A stretch of 64,000 bases of DNA, taken from the NCBI RefSeq assembly GCF_002214605.1, contig NZ_CP015193.1, positions 1,096,978 to 1,160,977 of the forward strand, in the 5' to 3' direction. The translations under genes were made by a program, and so were the position numbers. This stretch comes from Thermococcus chitonophagus. GTDB taxonomy: Archaea; Methanobacteriota_B; Thermococci; Thermococcales; Thermococcaceae. Shown in pieces: positions 45,208 through 54,431 of the stretch. The notes below the pieces were generated by a model. It was not told the DNA's origin. It saw only the letters and a program-made list of their open reading frames with translations, and ran no database searches. The number at the start of each line of letters is the position of its first letter. Positions within the stretch are counted from its first letter, which is position 1.

Positions 45208-46107
45208 ATGGGAAGTATTGCTGCTAAGGAATATATGGTTAAAGCTAAGCCTTATGATCACTTTGAAATTGTTGTAAGTATTCGTCCCCAGGGTGGTGGT
45301 CTAAATATTAGTGTCGGGTTCTATAATCATCCTCTGAAACCTGGCCCTACTCCAAACATTGAAATATGGTATCCCATAGTAGGATACGTTGGGTATAGGG
45401 ATAGAAGCAACTTATTTACTATAGGTCATCTTTATCATTTTTCAAGAGATATTAGTCTGCATTCTGTTGGGCGGGTTTTCCAAGGACTTTTACGCCCCGG
45501 TGATCCTCCTATAGAGATTGAATTCTTTGTAAAGGTTCCACTAGAGCATGCAGAAAAAATGAAAGAAATTGCTGATAAAAGAGGTGTGTTATCTTTAATT
45601 GTTGCTTTACAGTTCTCAGCTTTATACGATCAGGGAAAGATAGGTCAAAGAACAATGAATTATGAGATCAATCTTCCATTTGAGATACCTAGGGAAAGTA
45701 TTGAAGAGTGGGTAGCTTATTGGACAGGTATCTATGCATACTATGTTGAATTGCCAAAAACGACACCAGAGGAAGTTTTTCATGACTATGTTGAGGCTAT
45801 AAAGGCATATAATGTGGGAGCATATAGGGCTAGTGTTGCAATGGCGAGAAGGGCACTTCAGCAGGCCTTGATTGATAAGGGTGCTTCTAAAAAGAAGACA
45901 TTGCATCAGCAAATAGAAGAGCTCTTTGAAAGGGGCCTTCTGGATAAGGCTACAAAGAGCTTGGCTGATAGTGTCAGGTATTTTGGGAATTATGGAGCCC
46001 ATCCTCAGGATGACATGCTTGCGCAAGTGACTAAAGAGGATGCAAAATTGGTTCTCGATGTTCTTAGAAAGATTCTGTGTATCCTTTACCAGGCCAAGGA
46101 TAAATGA
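45208..46107 (+). CDS. DUF4145/HEPN-like protein
   Basis: A 299-residue protein. The N-terminal 180 residues are beta-rich and unfamiliar. The C-terminal 110 resemble DUF4145, a HEPN-related helical domain: AIKAYNVGAYRASVAMARRA, LHQQIEELFERGLLD, and YFGNYGAHPQDD near the end. DUF4145 occurs in restriction and other defence proteins. The ATG at 45208 has a strong GGAGGTGAT. It is coupled with the membrane protein before it; both lie in AT-rich, Ile/Phe-codon-biased DNA unlike the chromosome. A defence or surface-sensing role is a guess. Confidence 0.65.
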   Translation: MGSIAAKEYMVKAKPYDHFEIVVSIRPQGGGLNISVGFYNHPLKPGPTPNIEIWYPIVGYVGYRDRSNLFTIGHLYHFSRDISLHSVGRVFQGLLRPGDPPIEIEFFVKVPLEHAEKMKEIADKRGVLSLIVALQFSALYDQGKIGQRTMNYEINLPFEIPRESIEEWVAYWTGIYAYYVELPKTTPEEVFHDYVEAIKAYNVGAYRASVAMARRALQQALIDKGASKKKTLHQQIEELFERGLLDKATKSLADSVRYFGNYGAHPQDDMLAQVTKEDAKLVLDVLRKILCILYQAKDK

Positions 46108-46116
46108 TATCTAGAA

Positions 46117-47289
46117 TTAAAGACGTTTCTGCCCCAAGAATATCTTTTTAAGGGCTTCCTTTTCTTTGATGTAATCAATTGAGTCTGTTTGGTTAATATA
46201 CTTTTGGGATCTCTTAAATTCGTCTCTACTTTCTCTAAACTCGTGAACTTTTGAAATTGCTTTTATTATGCTTAGCTTTTCTGGATTTCTCTGAGCTTCG
46301 GGGTAATTTTGAAGGGCATCAATTACGGTTTTTTCGTAGTTTAAGGAAGATGCAATAGTATCAATCCAATCGTCATAATTCCATTTGAAGTCCCTTAGGT
46401 TTTCTATTGTTAGTTTACTCCTATCAAAGAATTTTATTACAGTATCGACGGGTCTTTTAGGTAATTTTTGAGCTCCTCCACCAAAGGGTACCCACTCTGC
46501 TGTAATATCACCCATAATAAACTCAGCATAGTGAGGAGACGCCACCTTTGGAACAATATCTGATGCTCCTTCTCTCTGAACATCTATTAACAACACGGCA
46601 ATGTCTTTATCATATAGACGCTCCCACAGGACATCATAACTTGCTTTATGGGTTGCTATTTTCTTATAGATGACTCCAATAAATTGGATCTGGTCGAGAT
46701 ATGGATTTAAGGCCTCGAGATACCTTTCTAAACTTTCAGCTTCAGAAATGTCGAGGATAGGAATTACTTCAATGTCATCTGGAAGGTTGTTCCGATAAAT
46801 CCTGTAAATGTTTGCAAGTTCTTTAGGCGTTAGCTCTATCCATGGGATAGTTACCACATTAAGGCCAAGATCTCTTATCTGGAGATCAACAACCATCCGA
46901 AGGAATTTTTCTTTTAGATGTTTTGTTTTAAGAAGGGAAATGGCTGGCTGAGTTGGCTGGACTAGAACAACGTTCAGGGGAAAATATTGCATTCTTAATA
47001 AATGATAATATATGGAATCCCGAATTCTGTTATATACTGAATTTTTCTTAAGGAATGCCTTTATATTCCTCCTTTGGCCGGAACTAAGCTTAATATTTAC
47101 AAATCCTATGTCTGCTTCAATTGGGATCTCTGCTGGTATTGTAGCTTTTGCATTCATTTCAGTATTTGTAATGGCTCTGATGGGAGCTCTTATTGTTTTA
47201 GAAGTACTTATTCGAATCTTTAGTGTTCTCGCCCGATAGAGGTACTTGTCAGATTCATCAATGTTCTCAAGTTTAACTTCTAAAGCCAT
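46117..47289 (-). CDS. Protein of unknown function with barrel-like alpha/beta repeats
   Basis: A protein of about 390 residues in AT-rich DNA. The first 90 residues are beta-rich. From about 95 to 290, alternating strands and helices (NVVLVQPTQPAISLL, NVVTIPWIELTPKE, IEVIPILDISEAES, IQFIGVIYKK, IAVLLIDVQREG) look like a TIM barrel, distantly reminiscent of tRNA-guanine transglycosylase-type folds. No cysteine cluster or clear active site is visible. The ATG overlaps the stop of the winged-helix gene upstream (TAATG), so it is the last gene of a three-gene cassette. The fold is inferred only from pattern. Confidence 0.55.
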   Translation of the reverse strand: MALEVKLENIDESDKYLYRARTLKIRISTSKTIRAPIRAITNTEMNAKATIPAEIPIEADIGFVNIKLSSGQRRNIKAFLKKNSVYNRIRDSIYYHLLRMQYFPLNVVLVQPTQPAISLLKTKHLKEKFLRMVVDLQIRDLGLNVVTIPWIELTPKELANIYRIYRNNLPDDIEVIPILDISEAESLERYLEALNPYLDQIQFIGVIYKKIATHKASYDVLWERLYDKDIAVLLIDVQREGASDIVPKVASPHYAEFIMGDITAEWVPFGGGAQKLPKRPVDTVIKFFDRSKLTIENLRDFKWNYDDWIDTIASSLNYEKTVIDALQNYPEAQRNPEKLSIIKAISKVHEFRESRDEFKRSQKYINQTDSIDYIKEKEALKKIFLGQKRL

Positions 47290-47861
47290 TATCCACGTCC
47301 TCCCCATAACACTTCCTTATATTTGTCCTTTATTTCAGACTGTTTAGTGTAATCAGGGTAATTCCTATATACATATCTTAGTATTCCATCAATTCCTAGC
47401 TGATCCCATCCAATTCTCATCTTTTTAATGTCCTCCTGGAGTTCTTTGGGAAGTGAACTAAATATCTTATGGGCTTCTTCTTCTCCTTTTGGAGTTAATT
47501 TGAACGTTTCTTTTCTAGTATTCCTTCTCCCATAAATATCTATAAGGCCATTCCAGTAAAGTTGTTTTATAATTTCTGCAAGTTCAAAACTATAGGGACC
47601 GTATTTGTATCCAAAGAACTTGGGATCTTGAAGGATGAAGACGTTAGTATACTTGCTAAGTATTTCTTTATACAGGAGGAATATCTCTTTAAAAAGCATT
47701 ATACGGCTGTGAATTGGCTTATCCTTTTGAGCATAAAGGAGGATAAGCACCATATCTCGTAAGGTTATGATTTGCTTGTTCTCTCTTTTAATTTTGTCTA
47801 CTATCTTAGAAATACGGGCTATTTTTTCGTTGAAGTTTGTGTTTCCATTTATAGCTTCCAT
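47289..47861 (-). CDS. YwgA-like winged-helix protein
   Basis: A 190-residue protein with a helix-rich N terminus and the motif FFGYKYGPYSFELAEIIKQL followed by a short wing. YGPYS followed by a second helix and G-L-I is typical of the YwgA/Panacea-like winged-helix proteins, which act as regulators or antitoxin-type chaperones. The rest (FKLTPKGEEEAHKIFSSLP) also fits a winged helix. It lies 18 bp after the zinc-ribbon gene with GAGGGG before the ATG, and one base overlaps the downstream gene. Confidence 0.55.
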   Translation of the reverse strand: MEAINGNTNFNEKIARISKIVDKIKRENKQIITLRDMVLILLYAQKDKPIHSRIMLFKEIFLLYKEILSKYTNVFILQDPKFFGYKYGPYSFELAEIIKQLYWNGLIDIYGRRNTRKETFKLTPKGEEEAHKIFSSLPKELQEDIKKMRIGWDQLGIDGILRYVYRNYPDYTKQSEIKDKYKEVLWGGRG

Positions 47862-47879
47862 GACTGTTACCCCTCTATG

Positions 47880-48386
47880 TTATCTTATTATTTCTATATG
47901 CTTCCCAATGATCTCGCCTGTTTTATTATTGCGGTAAGCACTCAGATAAAAGTTTTGTCCATTGGATTTGAAAAGTATGTGTAACTCATAAGCTACCTTT
48001 TTTGTCTTTGAAGAAAGCCATCTACGAGTGTTATTAGCTATACCCTCCGGAATAACAATCGCATAAGCGTTGTAGAATATATCCCTGGGATCTATCCCCC
48101 AACTTATAATTTCTTGTGCAATTGCTTCCTCATTTTCAAATTGGAGTTTATCTAGTACGAAATTAAGAAACTCAGGGTTATTATCATGATCAGCAATTAT
48201 TATGTATCTTTTGCCACAATACTCACACACAATCTTAAAGGGGCTAGTAACGATTTCATACTCAGTGATTTGGCCACTACTTACAATCTGGGCTAATGTC
48301 TGGAGAGAGAAAATTATCTTTGACGCCTTCATTACTGTTATATTCTGATTGCCGCAGTAAAGGCATTTCCTAGGAACATTATTCAC
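47880..48386 (-). CDS. Zinc-ribbon protein, first gene of the three-gene cassette
   Basis: A 168-residue protein with two paired cysteine motifs, CLYCGNQN near residue 8 and CEYCGKRY near residue 54, which could hold one zinc ion. The rest is mixed alpha/beta with a beta-rich C terminus (YELHILFKSNGQNFYLSAYR). The start is a GTG with GGGGGGCAG before it. An AT-rich box near 48455 (minus strand) may be its promoter. It appears to be the promoter-proximal gene of the cassette 46117-48386. Confidence 0.6.
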   Translation of the reverse strand: MNNVPRKCLYCGNQNITVMKASKIIFSLQTLAQIVSSGQITEYEIVTSPFKIVCEYCGKRYIIIADHDNNPEFLNFVLDKLQFENEEAIAQEIISWGIDPRDIFYNAYAIVIPEGIANNTRRWLSSKTKKVAYELHILFKSNGQNFYLSAYRNNKTGEIIGKHIEIIR

Positions 48387-48656
48387 TATCTGCCCCCCTG
48401 TAGGCTTATGGGTTTGTCTCTTCTCCCCTTAACAGGTTTAAGCTTAAAGGGAATAAATTTTTACCTTGCCCTTTTATTACTTGTCATATGTTCTATAGTA
48501 CGACAATAAAATTGGATTAAATATTGAATACTTTGATTAAAGATAACTATTCGACAGTGGCTATCCGATCATCCAGTGTTCATTCTGGCCTTGATCCTTT
48601 GATGTGTCTAGAAGAAAGAGAAAGAAGAAATTAATAAAACTCAAGTCCAACATCCT

Positions 48657-49766
48657 TTATTTCCCAACCCATCCACTATATATTGCTGTGTAGTTTGCTG
48701 GTGGGTTGTTGAGGTCTATGCTGGCGTCCTGGGCTAATAGCAGGACTTTACACTCCGTAAGCTCTTTTACCAGTGTCTTGTTTGATAGCATTACTGTGTA
48801 TAGGATCTCAGTATATCTTTCCCTGAAGGGATAGCTGAAGAGGAGTAGGCCGTATGGAACTTCAACTTTTATCGCCTTTGCATTTTCTGTTAGTGCCCCC
48901 AGGTTTAATGTGAACTTGCATCCTGGGAAGTCCCTCTCTAAGAGCTCGTTCATGACTTCCACTTCTGGGGTCCCAAACAGCATCCATTCTGTTGCTTGGA
49001 ACTGAAATTCACTAGCTGGTATTGTCCCCAGCTTTTCAACCTCGTAGCGGCCATCCTCATATTTCACATCCCACACGGTAATGTTCTTTGGAGGATCCCC
49101 TACAATTTCCAAGAGTTTTAATGCGGCTGATAACCTCATCGGGATTCTGAATGGCCAGAAGATTACTAATGGCTCCCTGGGAACCCAAGGGTGATCCACG
49201 ATTATCTTAAATCCTGGAAGTACTCCAAAGCCCTTCTCAGTTCTTATGTAAAATAGATAGGTTTCAAATCCGTCCCTTGCTAGAGCATATGCTGCAAATA
49301 ATGCCATATCCGCGTAGGTTCCTCTTCTCGTTTGGAATACCTCATACGGGGTCTTGATGTTGTAATAATATCCCTTGGCCATGCTTTGATTTTCTAGATA
49401 TGTGTCCAGGTAGACGTAATTTACAAGAAAGTCTGTAATTGTTAAGGCATCTTTTGTCTTGTTCCCTGTTAAGCTTAGAGAAAATACGGGATCAAAATTC
49501 CTATTTCGCTGAAGATCAAAAACACAGGCCAAGGCTTTTTCAAAATCATCTCTCCAAGAGTCGTTGAGACAGGGATCCTTTTTAGGGGAAGTTGTTGGGG
49601 AGACTGATGTTATCTCTCTGCTTGTAGAAATGACTTCTGGGGTTGTGGCCTCCGTCTTTGTTATTGTCCTCGTTACTGTAATTGTTTTTGTTTGAGTCTG
49701 GGTTATACATCCACTAATTGTTGCAGTAAATAATATTATTGCCAGTAAGAGAGGAAGTGATTTCAT
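48657..49766 (-). CDS. Lipoprotein with a transglutaminase-like segment
   Basis: About 369 residues. A signal peptide ends in the lipobox TISGC, followed by a Thr-rich linker and a folded domain. The stretch RRGTYADMALFAAYALARDG has the pattern of the transglutaminase-like core helix, but threonine stands where the catalytic cysteine would be. It would be attached to the outer face of the membrane. The ATG at 49766 follows GGGAGGTG. It is divergent from the membrane-protein gene at 49895. Confidence 0.65.
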   Translation of the reverse strand: MKSLPLLLAIILFTATISGCITQTQTKTITVTRTITKTEATTPEVISTSREITSVSPTTSPKKDPCLNDSWRDDFEKALACVFDLQRNRNFDPVFSLSLTGNKTKDALTITDFLVNYVYLDTYLENQSMAKGYYYNIKTPYEVFQTRRGTYADMALFAAYALARDGFETYLFYIRTEKGFGVLPGFKIIVDHPWVPREPLVIFWPFRIPMRLSAALKLLEIVGDPPKNITVWDVKYEDGRYEVEKLGTIPASEFQFQATEWMLFGTPEVEVMNELLERDFPGCKFTLNLGALTENAKAIKVEVPYGLLLFSYPFRERYTEILYTVMLSNKTLVKELTECKVLLLAQDASIDLNNPPANYTAIYSGWVGK

Positions 49767-49894
49767 TCGTGCACCTCCCATTTTATGCTTTCAAGTTGCC
49801 AGATAAAGTTTTATTTTGTAATTGTTAATTACTTTCAAAAAGCAATCGTGTATATTAAATACAGAAAAATTGAGATCGGGGGTTGATATCAAGG

Positions 49895-50575
49895 ATGTAT
49901 AGACCTAGTAGGAAGTTTTTCCTTTTCATAACCTTTGCTTACTTAGTATTCGCGACGGTAGCAGTTAATTTTTCAGATGAGAGAACTCTCTCAAAGATTG
50001 GGATTGTAATAAATATGGGAGTGTTAATTTTTATTGGAATTCAGGCCTATTTCCAAGAGAGACTCCTAGAAGAAACTCTTAAACAGAGATCGCGGATTGA
50101 TAAGTTGAGGAGATTAGTTGTTGGATATCTTCTTAATTTGAGTTCTTTTCTTAACTCAAGTGTAATTGATAAAGTAAAGTCTATGCAGCAAATTCCTGCC
50201 CTGGGATCCGGCAATCCCTTCCAGATATACTACAATGTGCTATTTGATTATCAAAAAGAAAAAGGTGCTCGTGAAATTTCGCTTTATGAATTGGGTGAAA
50301 TATTCCTTCGATACCAGTATTTGAAGAATGTCCTTGAGAATTATGGAGGCATAAAAAGTGATGAGTTTAGTGAGTTGATTAAAATTATAGGCAAGTACAA
50401 CCAGGCAGTTCAGAAAGGGGATATGAATCGGGCTAAGGAACTTGGTTCTGAAATAGAATCCAAAGCTAACCAAATGCTTGAAAAAGTAAACAACCTGTTA
50501 AATATGCTGACTTCACAGGAAGAACTAGAAATTGAAGAGAAATTATTGGAATTAATACTCCAAAATAAGAAATAG
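49895..50575 (+). CDS. Two-helix membrane protein with cytoplasmic coiled coil
   Basis: About 226 residues with two adjacent hydrophobic helices (FFLFITFAYLVFATVAV and IGIVINMGVLIFIGIQAY), followed by a long charged helical region. No family recognised. It is the only plus-strand gene between the lipoprotein and the ATPase operon, which it meets tail to tail. Confidence 0.6.
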   Translation: MYRPSRKFFLFITFAYLVFATVAVNFSDERTLSKIGIVINMGVLIFIGIQAYFQERLLEETLKQRSRIDKLRRLVVGYLLNLSSFLNSSVIDKVKSMQQIPALGSGNPFQIYYNVLFDYQKEKGAREISLYELGEIFLRYQYLKNVLENYGGIKSDEFSELIKIIGKYNQAVQKGDMNRAKELGSEIESKANQMLEKVNNLLNMLTSQEELEIEEKLLELILQNKK

Positions 50576-50579
50576 AGCG

Positions 50580-50876
50580 TTAATCCTTCTTCATTTTCAG
50601 TTTTGAGAATTCTGGGTCTGTTTCTATTATTATTCTGAGGTATTTCGCGGCATCTATTGCGGCTTCCCTTATTTCTGGCTGGAATGTATTCTGAGCAATA
50701 TATTTTAGTTTCAGCATTGCCAACCTCATTAGCTCGACCTTTATGTCGCTTGGAACCTTCACGTCCTCCACTTTCTCTACCGGCTCTTCCTGGGTTACCT
50801 CACTTGGAGCACTATCCTGGGGATAGTTTTCCATTATTGCCTTGAACAGGTCTTTTGCATTCACGGCTTCGCTCAT
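50580..50876 (-). CDS. Small hypothetical protein of the ATPase operon
   Basis: 98 residues with an acidic, Pro/Glu-rich middle (VTQEEPVEKVEDVKVPSD) and a helical C-terminal half. No family recognised. It overlaps the upstream gene by 4 nt and is the last gene of the ATPase operon. Confidence 0.6.
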   Translation of the reverse strand: MSEAVNAKDLFKAIMENYPQDSAPSEVTQEEPVEKVEDVKVPSDIKVELMRLAMLKLKYIAQNTFQPEIREAAIDAAKYLRIIIETDPEFSKLKMKKD

Positions 50877-51604
50877 AGGTTGAGGCCCTCCCAGGGATCT
50901 TTGATCATTATCTCAGCTCCTGAGGCTCTCTTGGTTTTCTCTATCCCCTTTCTCTCATCCTTATTTCTCTCGATCAATGTGTACGTCTTAACGAATGGGT
51001 TTATGTTTAGGCTTGTGTCAACTATCCTGCTCACTTGGGAGAATATCTTGTCAACGAGCTCTTCTAGGGTTCTTGCCTTCTGGTAGATTGCCCTGAAGGC
51101 GGCAACTTCCTCTTCAGTGAGCATTGGTGGTAGGGCGAACTCTCCCCATGCCGTCTTTACAATCTTGGATGTTTCAACTATTATCGCATAATCCAAGGCT
51201 GGTAGTGGGGCAAACTGCGGTAGGACCCACAATAGGTGGGCGGGTGGTTGCTTGCCAAATATTCTTGCTATTGACATTAGTGCTTCGTCTATCCACCCTG
51301 GGGCCCTGGGTGTGTATGAGATCACCAATAGGCCATCGGGGCTTATTGCTATTCCTTGAACGTACCCTAGGGTGACTACCTCTTTGAATACTCCATTCCC
51401 TACCGGGATTTTATATAGGGCCTTGAGGACCGTGTGATGGGTCTTAACGAACCTGAGCTTTGGCGGTCTTATTGGCTTTACGTCCTGTATTTGCACTAGT
51501 TCGGTAATTCTTTCTTCGGCCTTACTCCCCAACTTCTCAAATACTCCATCATCTTCTCTTTTTGGTAATCCTCCTTCACGCTTCTTTTTTCTCCTAAAAA
51601 GCAT
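50873..51604 (-). CDS. Hypothetical protein downstream of the ATPase
   Basis: A 243-residue protein with a basic N terminus (MLFRRKKKREGG) and an alpha/beta core. No membrane segment or known motif was seen. It lies 9 bp after the ATPase gene with GAGGTGAT before the ATG and probably works with the ATPase, as neighbours in a shared operon. Confidence 0.65.
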   Translation of the reverse strand: MLFRRKKKREGGLPKREDDGVFEKLGSKAEERITELVQIQDVKPIRPPKLRFVKTHHTVLKALYKIPVGNGVFKEVVTLGYVQGIAISPDGLLVISYTPRAPGWIDEALMSIARIFGKQPPAHLLWVLPQFAPLPALDYAIIVETSKIVKTAWGEFALPPMLTEEEVAAFRAIYQKARTLEELVDKIFSQVSRIVDTSLNINPFVKTYTLIERNKDERKGIEKTKRASGAEIMIKDPWEGLNL

Positions 51605-51613
51605 ATTATCACC

Positions 51614-53026
51614 TCACAAGGTTTGTGAGGGCCTAAAAAGGATTCTTTCAGTAAACAGTTTGTTTATGATAATGTATCCTCTCCCTTTGTGCTCTCTTCT
51701 CAGCTTTTCAACTTCTCCTGGGGTTCTAGCAAGAGGTTGGTGGTATTTAAGCTCGAAGTCTGGGATTAGTTTCCTTAATAATCTGGTGTCATCTGCGCTT
51801 GTAAGAAACCCTAGAATTGCTATATGTGATGCTCCATAGATTAGCTCACTCGGTAGGCTGTGTAAATATTGGGTTGCAGCGAAGAGGTTTATTTGGTTGC
51901 TTCTTCCTTCCCTAAACAGACTGCTTATGATTTTTCTTCCTGTATGGTCATCTAGGTATTTTTGTATTTCATCGCCAACTATGAAGATTGCTGTTTCTTT
52001 TATTTGGGCGTACTCGTTCATCAGGTACTCGATTATTTTCCTGAAAATGAGCTTCTTTTCTTCAAGGGTTAAGCGTGAATTCTGTGAGAAGTCAATGACG
52101 TTTATCTTATCATTGTCTATAATATCAATGAGGTCTTTTCCGTCTTTTTCAAAAAGTGGATTGCTTTTTAGCCTTTCCATTGTGGCTTTTACTCCCCACA
52201 AGCTCATGTTAGGCTTTGCTGATTCTATTTCAAGGAATTCGAGCATTTCTTGGTAGATTTCCTTTGCTCTATGCAGGACCTCATCTGGATCCCTGATCTT
52301 TAGGTGGTCCCATGCTTCCTTTATTACTCCTGAGTATATGGTATAGTTGTTGAGGTTGAGCAACTTTGCGAGGTCCTCAAAGTTTAGCCTTGAGTACTTG
52401 ATTTTCGTTGCTATTATCTCGGCCTCTGGTCCTGAATCATAGGCTATGTGATGCAATTCTCTTGTTGGGTTGAAGACTATTCTCCGCATTGGGAATGGCT
52501 CTGGTCTTAGGCCAAAGTTTGAGAGTTCTGTGTTTCTTGAGTCTATTTTTTGTAGCCCTAAGATGTTGCCCCAGGCTAGTGCAAAGTCTCCCATGAGTCC
52601 TATTGAGCCTGCCATTCCTGGGTTCATGAGGAGGGTTATGTAAAATTTCATCTCCTTGTAGTGTTCTTCTCCAAATCTGTCCTTCAACCACTTTTCTCCT
52701 TTTTCTTTTAGGAGTGTTATGAATGTGTTTTTGACTGCTTGTGCTTTTGCCCTGTCATATTTTGCTTCAAAGACTACGATTAGTGGCTTCTCTCTGTCTC
52801 TACCCCAGGAAGTTTTTGTCCATATCTCCTGTATTAGGGCTTTCATTGCGGTGGTTTTCCTAAATCCTGATGGTCCCAGGAATACCATATGGTTGGCATC
52901 TTCCTCGGTAAGTTCTAGGTACCTGTAGGTGCTTCCAGTTTCATCAACTTGATTTGCCTTTCCAACAAGGATTATATTTCTTTGTCTCGGAAATGTTGTT
53001 GCTGCGTTTATTACTGCTTCTACCAC
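51614..53026 (-). CDS. HerA/FtsK-like ATPase (packaging or DNA-transfer motor)
   Basis: A 470-residue P-loop ATPase. Walker A is GPSGFRKTTAM (residues 51-61), Walker B is AIFIVGDEIQKYL near residue 345, and the sensor region is NLFAATQYLHSLP. The HerA/FtsK-type fold and the short glycine loop suggest a DNA translocase, either a packaging motor for virions or a transfer/secretion motor. It differs from the host HerA, which is longer and has a HAS-barrel. It is the first gene of an operon with two hypothetical proteins; a TATA-like AATAAAAATAAA lies upstream. Confidence 0.85.
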   Translation of the reverse strand: MVEAVINAATTFPRQRNIILVGKANQVDETGSTYRYLELTEEDANHMVFLGPSGFRKTTAMKALIQEIWTKTSWGRDREKPLIVVFEAKYDRAKAQAVKNTFITLLKEKGEKWLKDRFGEEHYKEMKFYITLLMNPGMAGSIGLMGDFALAWGNILGLQKIDSRNTELSNFGLRPEPFPMRRIVFNPTRELHHIAYDSGPEAEIIATKIKYSRLNFEDLAKLLNLNNYTIYSGVIKEAWDHLKIRDPDEVLHRAKEIYQEMLEFLEIESAKPNMSLWGVKATMERLKSNPLFEKDGKDLIDIIDNDKINVIDFSQNSRLTLEEKKLIFRKIIEYLMNEYAQIKETAIFIVGDEIQKYLDDHTGRKIISSLFREGRSNQINLFAATQYLHSLPSELIYGASHIAILGFLTSADDTRLLRKLIPDFELKYHQPLARTPGEVEKLRREHKGRGYIIINKLFTERILFRPSQTL

Positions 53027-53146
53027 CTGCTAACCCCTCCATTTTCCTAATAAAAATAAATGTGCCCTTCTAACGGAATTATTACTTATCAACGTCGTAA
53101 TCGTTTTCGTTGCTTATTTCACCTGTCTCGAGGTTCTCCACCTCCG

Positions 53147-53527
53147 TTACACGTAGTGCTTGTATTTCCTCTCTGTAGATTTGAGAAAGCCGAGTATGGC
53201 TAGGGAGAATATGCCTGAGACTATGAGGGCTCCAAAGATTATCTTGCCAATCTTTTCTTTTTTGGCCGCGGCCTGTATGTAGCTTTCCTTTGCTCTCCTA
53301 CTTTCTTCCTCCATTATCTTTGCTAATAGTTGCCTATATTCGTTGATCTGCTCTCTTAAGAATTCATTTTCAGCTTTCAGCTCGTTAATTAGCTTTGTTT
53401 GGTTTGCGAGCTTTGCTTTGAGCTCTCTATTCTCCTCGATTAGCTTTGTGGTGTTATCCTGGGCTAGGACGGGGGTGATTATTACCATTATAATAAGGAG
53501 GGTAATAGGAAAAAGGATCCTTTTCAT
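53147..53527 (-). CDS. Secreted or anchored coiled-coil membrane protein
   Basis: 126 residues: a signal peptide ending PVLAQ, a coiled coil of about 60 residues (ENRELKAKLANQTKLINE), then a transmembrane helix (IIFGALIVSGIFSLAILGF) and a short basic tail. It is the last gene of the large membrane-protein operon (53147-60838) and overlaps the lipoprotein gene by 4 nt. Confidence 0.75.
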   Translation of the reverse strand: MKRILFPITLLIIMVIITPVLAQDNTTKLIEENRELKAKLANQTKLINELKAENEFLREQINEYRQLLAKIMEEESRRAKESYIQAAAKKEKIGKIIFGALIVSGIFSLAILGFLKSTERKYKHYV

Positions 53528-53931
53528 TTCACTGTCACCTCGAATTTTTCCTGGGATCTAATCTCGATCTTGGCAAGGTACGCTGTTGTGCCTGCGAAGT
53601 AGCCTTTGCCTTTGACCTCCAGAGGGCCAGGGGTTATTTCTAGGGGCTCGTAATATAGTTCGGTTTCATTGTTTGGAGATGTGATAAAGAAGGCAAATTT
53701 CTGCTTCCTTACCTCGTACTCAACTTTAATTGTCCATGTCTCGTTGCCCACTTTTATTATCAGGGACTTTCCGGCTGCTATGGTGTTCTCCCATGTGTAT
53801 CCTGGAGATGTTGTAGTTGCATTTGTTTGATTAGTTGTGATATTGAGGTTTAGGGGGAGAGGGATGCCATCCTCTATGCATCCTGCAACTAGAACCATGA
53901 GGGGAATTATTATTCCTAATATGTATTTCAT
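53524..53931 (-). CDS. Small lipoprotein
   Basis: About 135 residues with the lipobox LVAGC after a hydrophobic signal, several N-glycosylation-type NxT sites, and a beta-rich domain. The ATG at 53931 is chosen; the upstream GTG lies in its GGGGTGAT ribosome binding site. Membrane-anchored at the outer face. No family recognised. Confidence 0.75.
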   Translation of the reverse strand: MKYILGIIIPLMVLVAGCIEDGIPLPLNLNITTNQTNATTTSPGYTWENTIAAGKSLIIKVGNETWTIKVEYEVRKQKFAFFITSPNNETELYYEPLEITPGPLEVKGKGYFAGTTAYLAKIEIRSQEKFEVTVK

Positions 53932-53936
53932 AGAAA

Positions 53937-54425
53937 TCACCCCAGGATGCCTTTTACGGCTACAAGCCCAGTTTTCCTGTCAATCCAAATTGAGCCAACA
54001 TACCAACTAGAATGGCCCTTTTTCAGCTTCATATCAAATACCCAGTATAAGGTGCCGTCTTTTTCCTCTTCTCTTAATGTCTTTTCGTCAACTACTAATT
54101 CATAGTTATACTCTCTTAGCTTTGAGTTATAATCAGCGAGATATTGGTTCGCTAACTTCAAGGCGTCTTCTGCGGTAATTTTGTAAGACTCAATGTATGT
54201 GCCTTGAATTTTCACCACAATGCCATTTGCGAATTTTATTGTGCCGTTTTCTATGATGTAGCCTTCTGTTGGGTAGCCTAGCTTAAACAACCTTTCCGTT
54301 AGTGGATCCTTTGTATGAAATGTTGAGTAGGTGAGGTAAGCTGAGGCAAAGGCAAAGGTTATGAGGAAAACCTTAAGGGTTACTACAAATGGAGAGGGAG
54401 TGGGTGAGGGGCTAAAGCGTTCCAT
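53937..54425 (-). CDS. Membrane-anchored PepSY-like protein
   Basis: 162 residues: a Pro/Ser-rich N terminus, one transmembrane helix (VFLITFAFASAYLTYS), and an external domain with a PepSY-like pattern (ITAEDALKLANQYLADYN to SIWIDRKTGLVAVKG). The family is inferred from that pattern. GAGGGG precedes the ATG. Confidence 0.65.
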   Translation of the reverse strand: MERFSPSPTPSPFVVTLKVFLITFAFASAYLTYSTFHTKDPLTERLFKLGYPTEGYIIENGTIKFANGIVVKIQGTYIESYKITAEDALKLANQYLADYNSKLREYNYELVVDEKTLREEEKDGTLYWVFDMKLKKGHSSWYVGSIWIDRKTGLVAVKGILG

Positions 54426-54431
54426 TGCCCC

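Noticed and set aside
53027-53146. A 19-codon acidic frame between the ATPase and the coiled-coil membrane protein genes
   Set aside because: Too short, with its GTG merged into the ribosome binding sequence; this stretch is more simply the promoter region of the ATPase operon.
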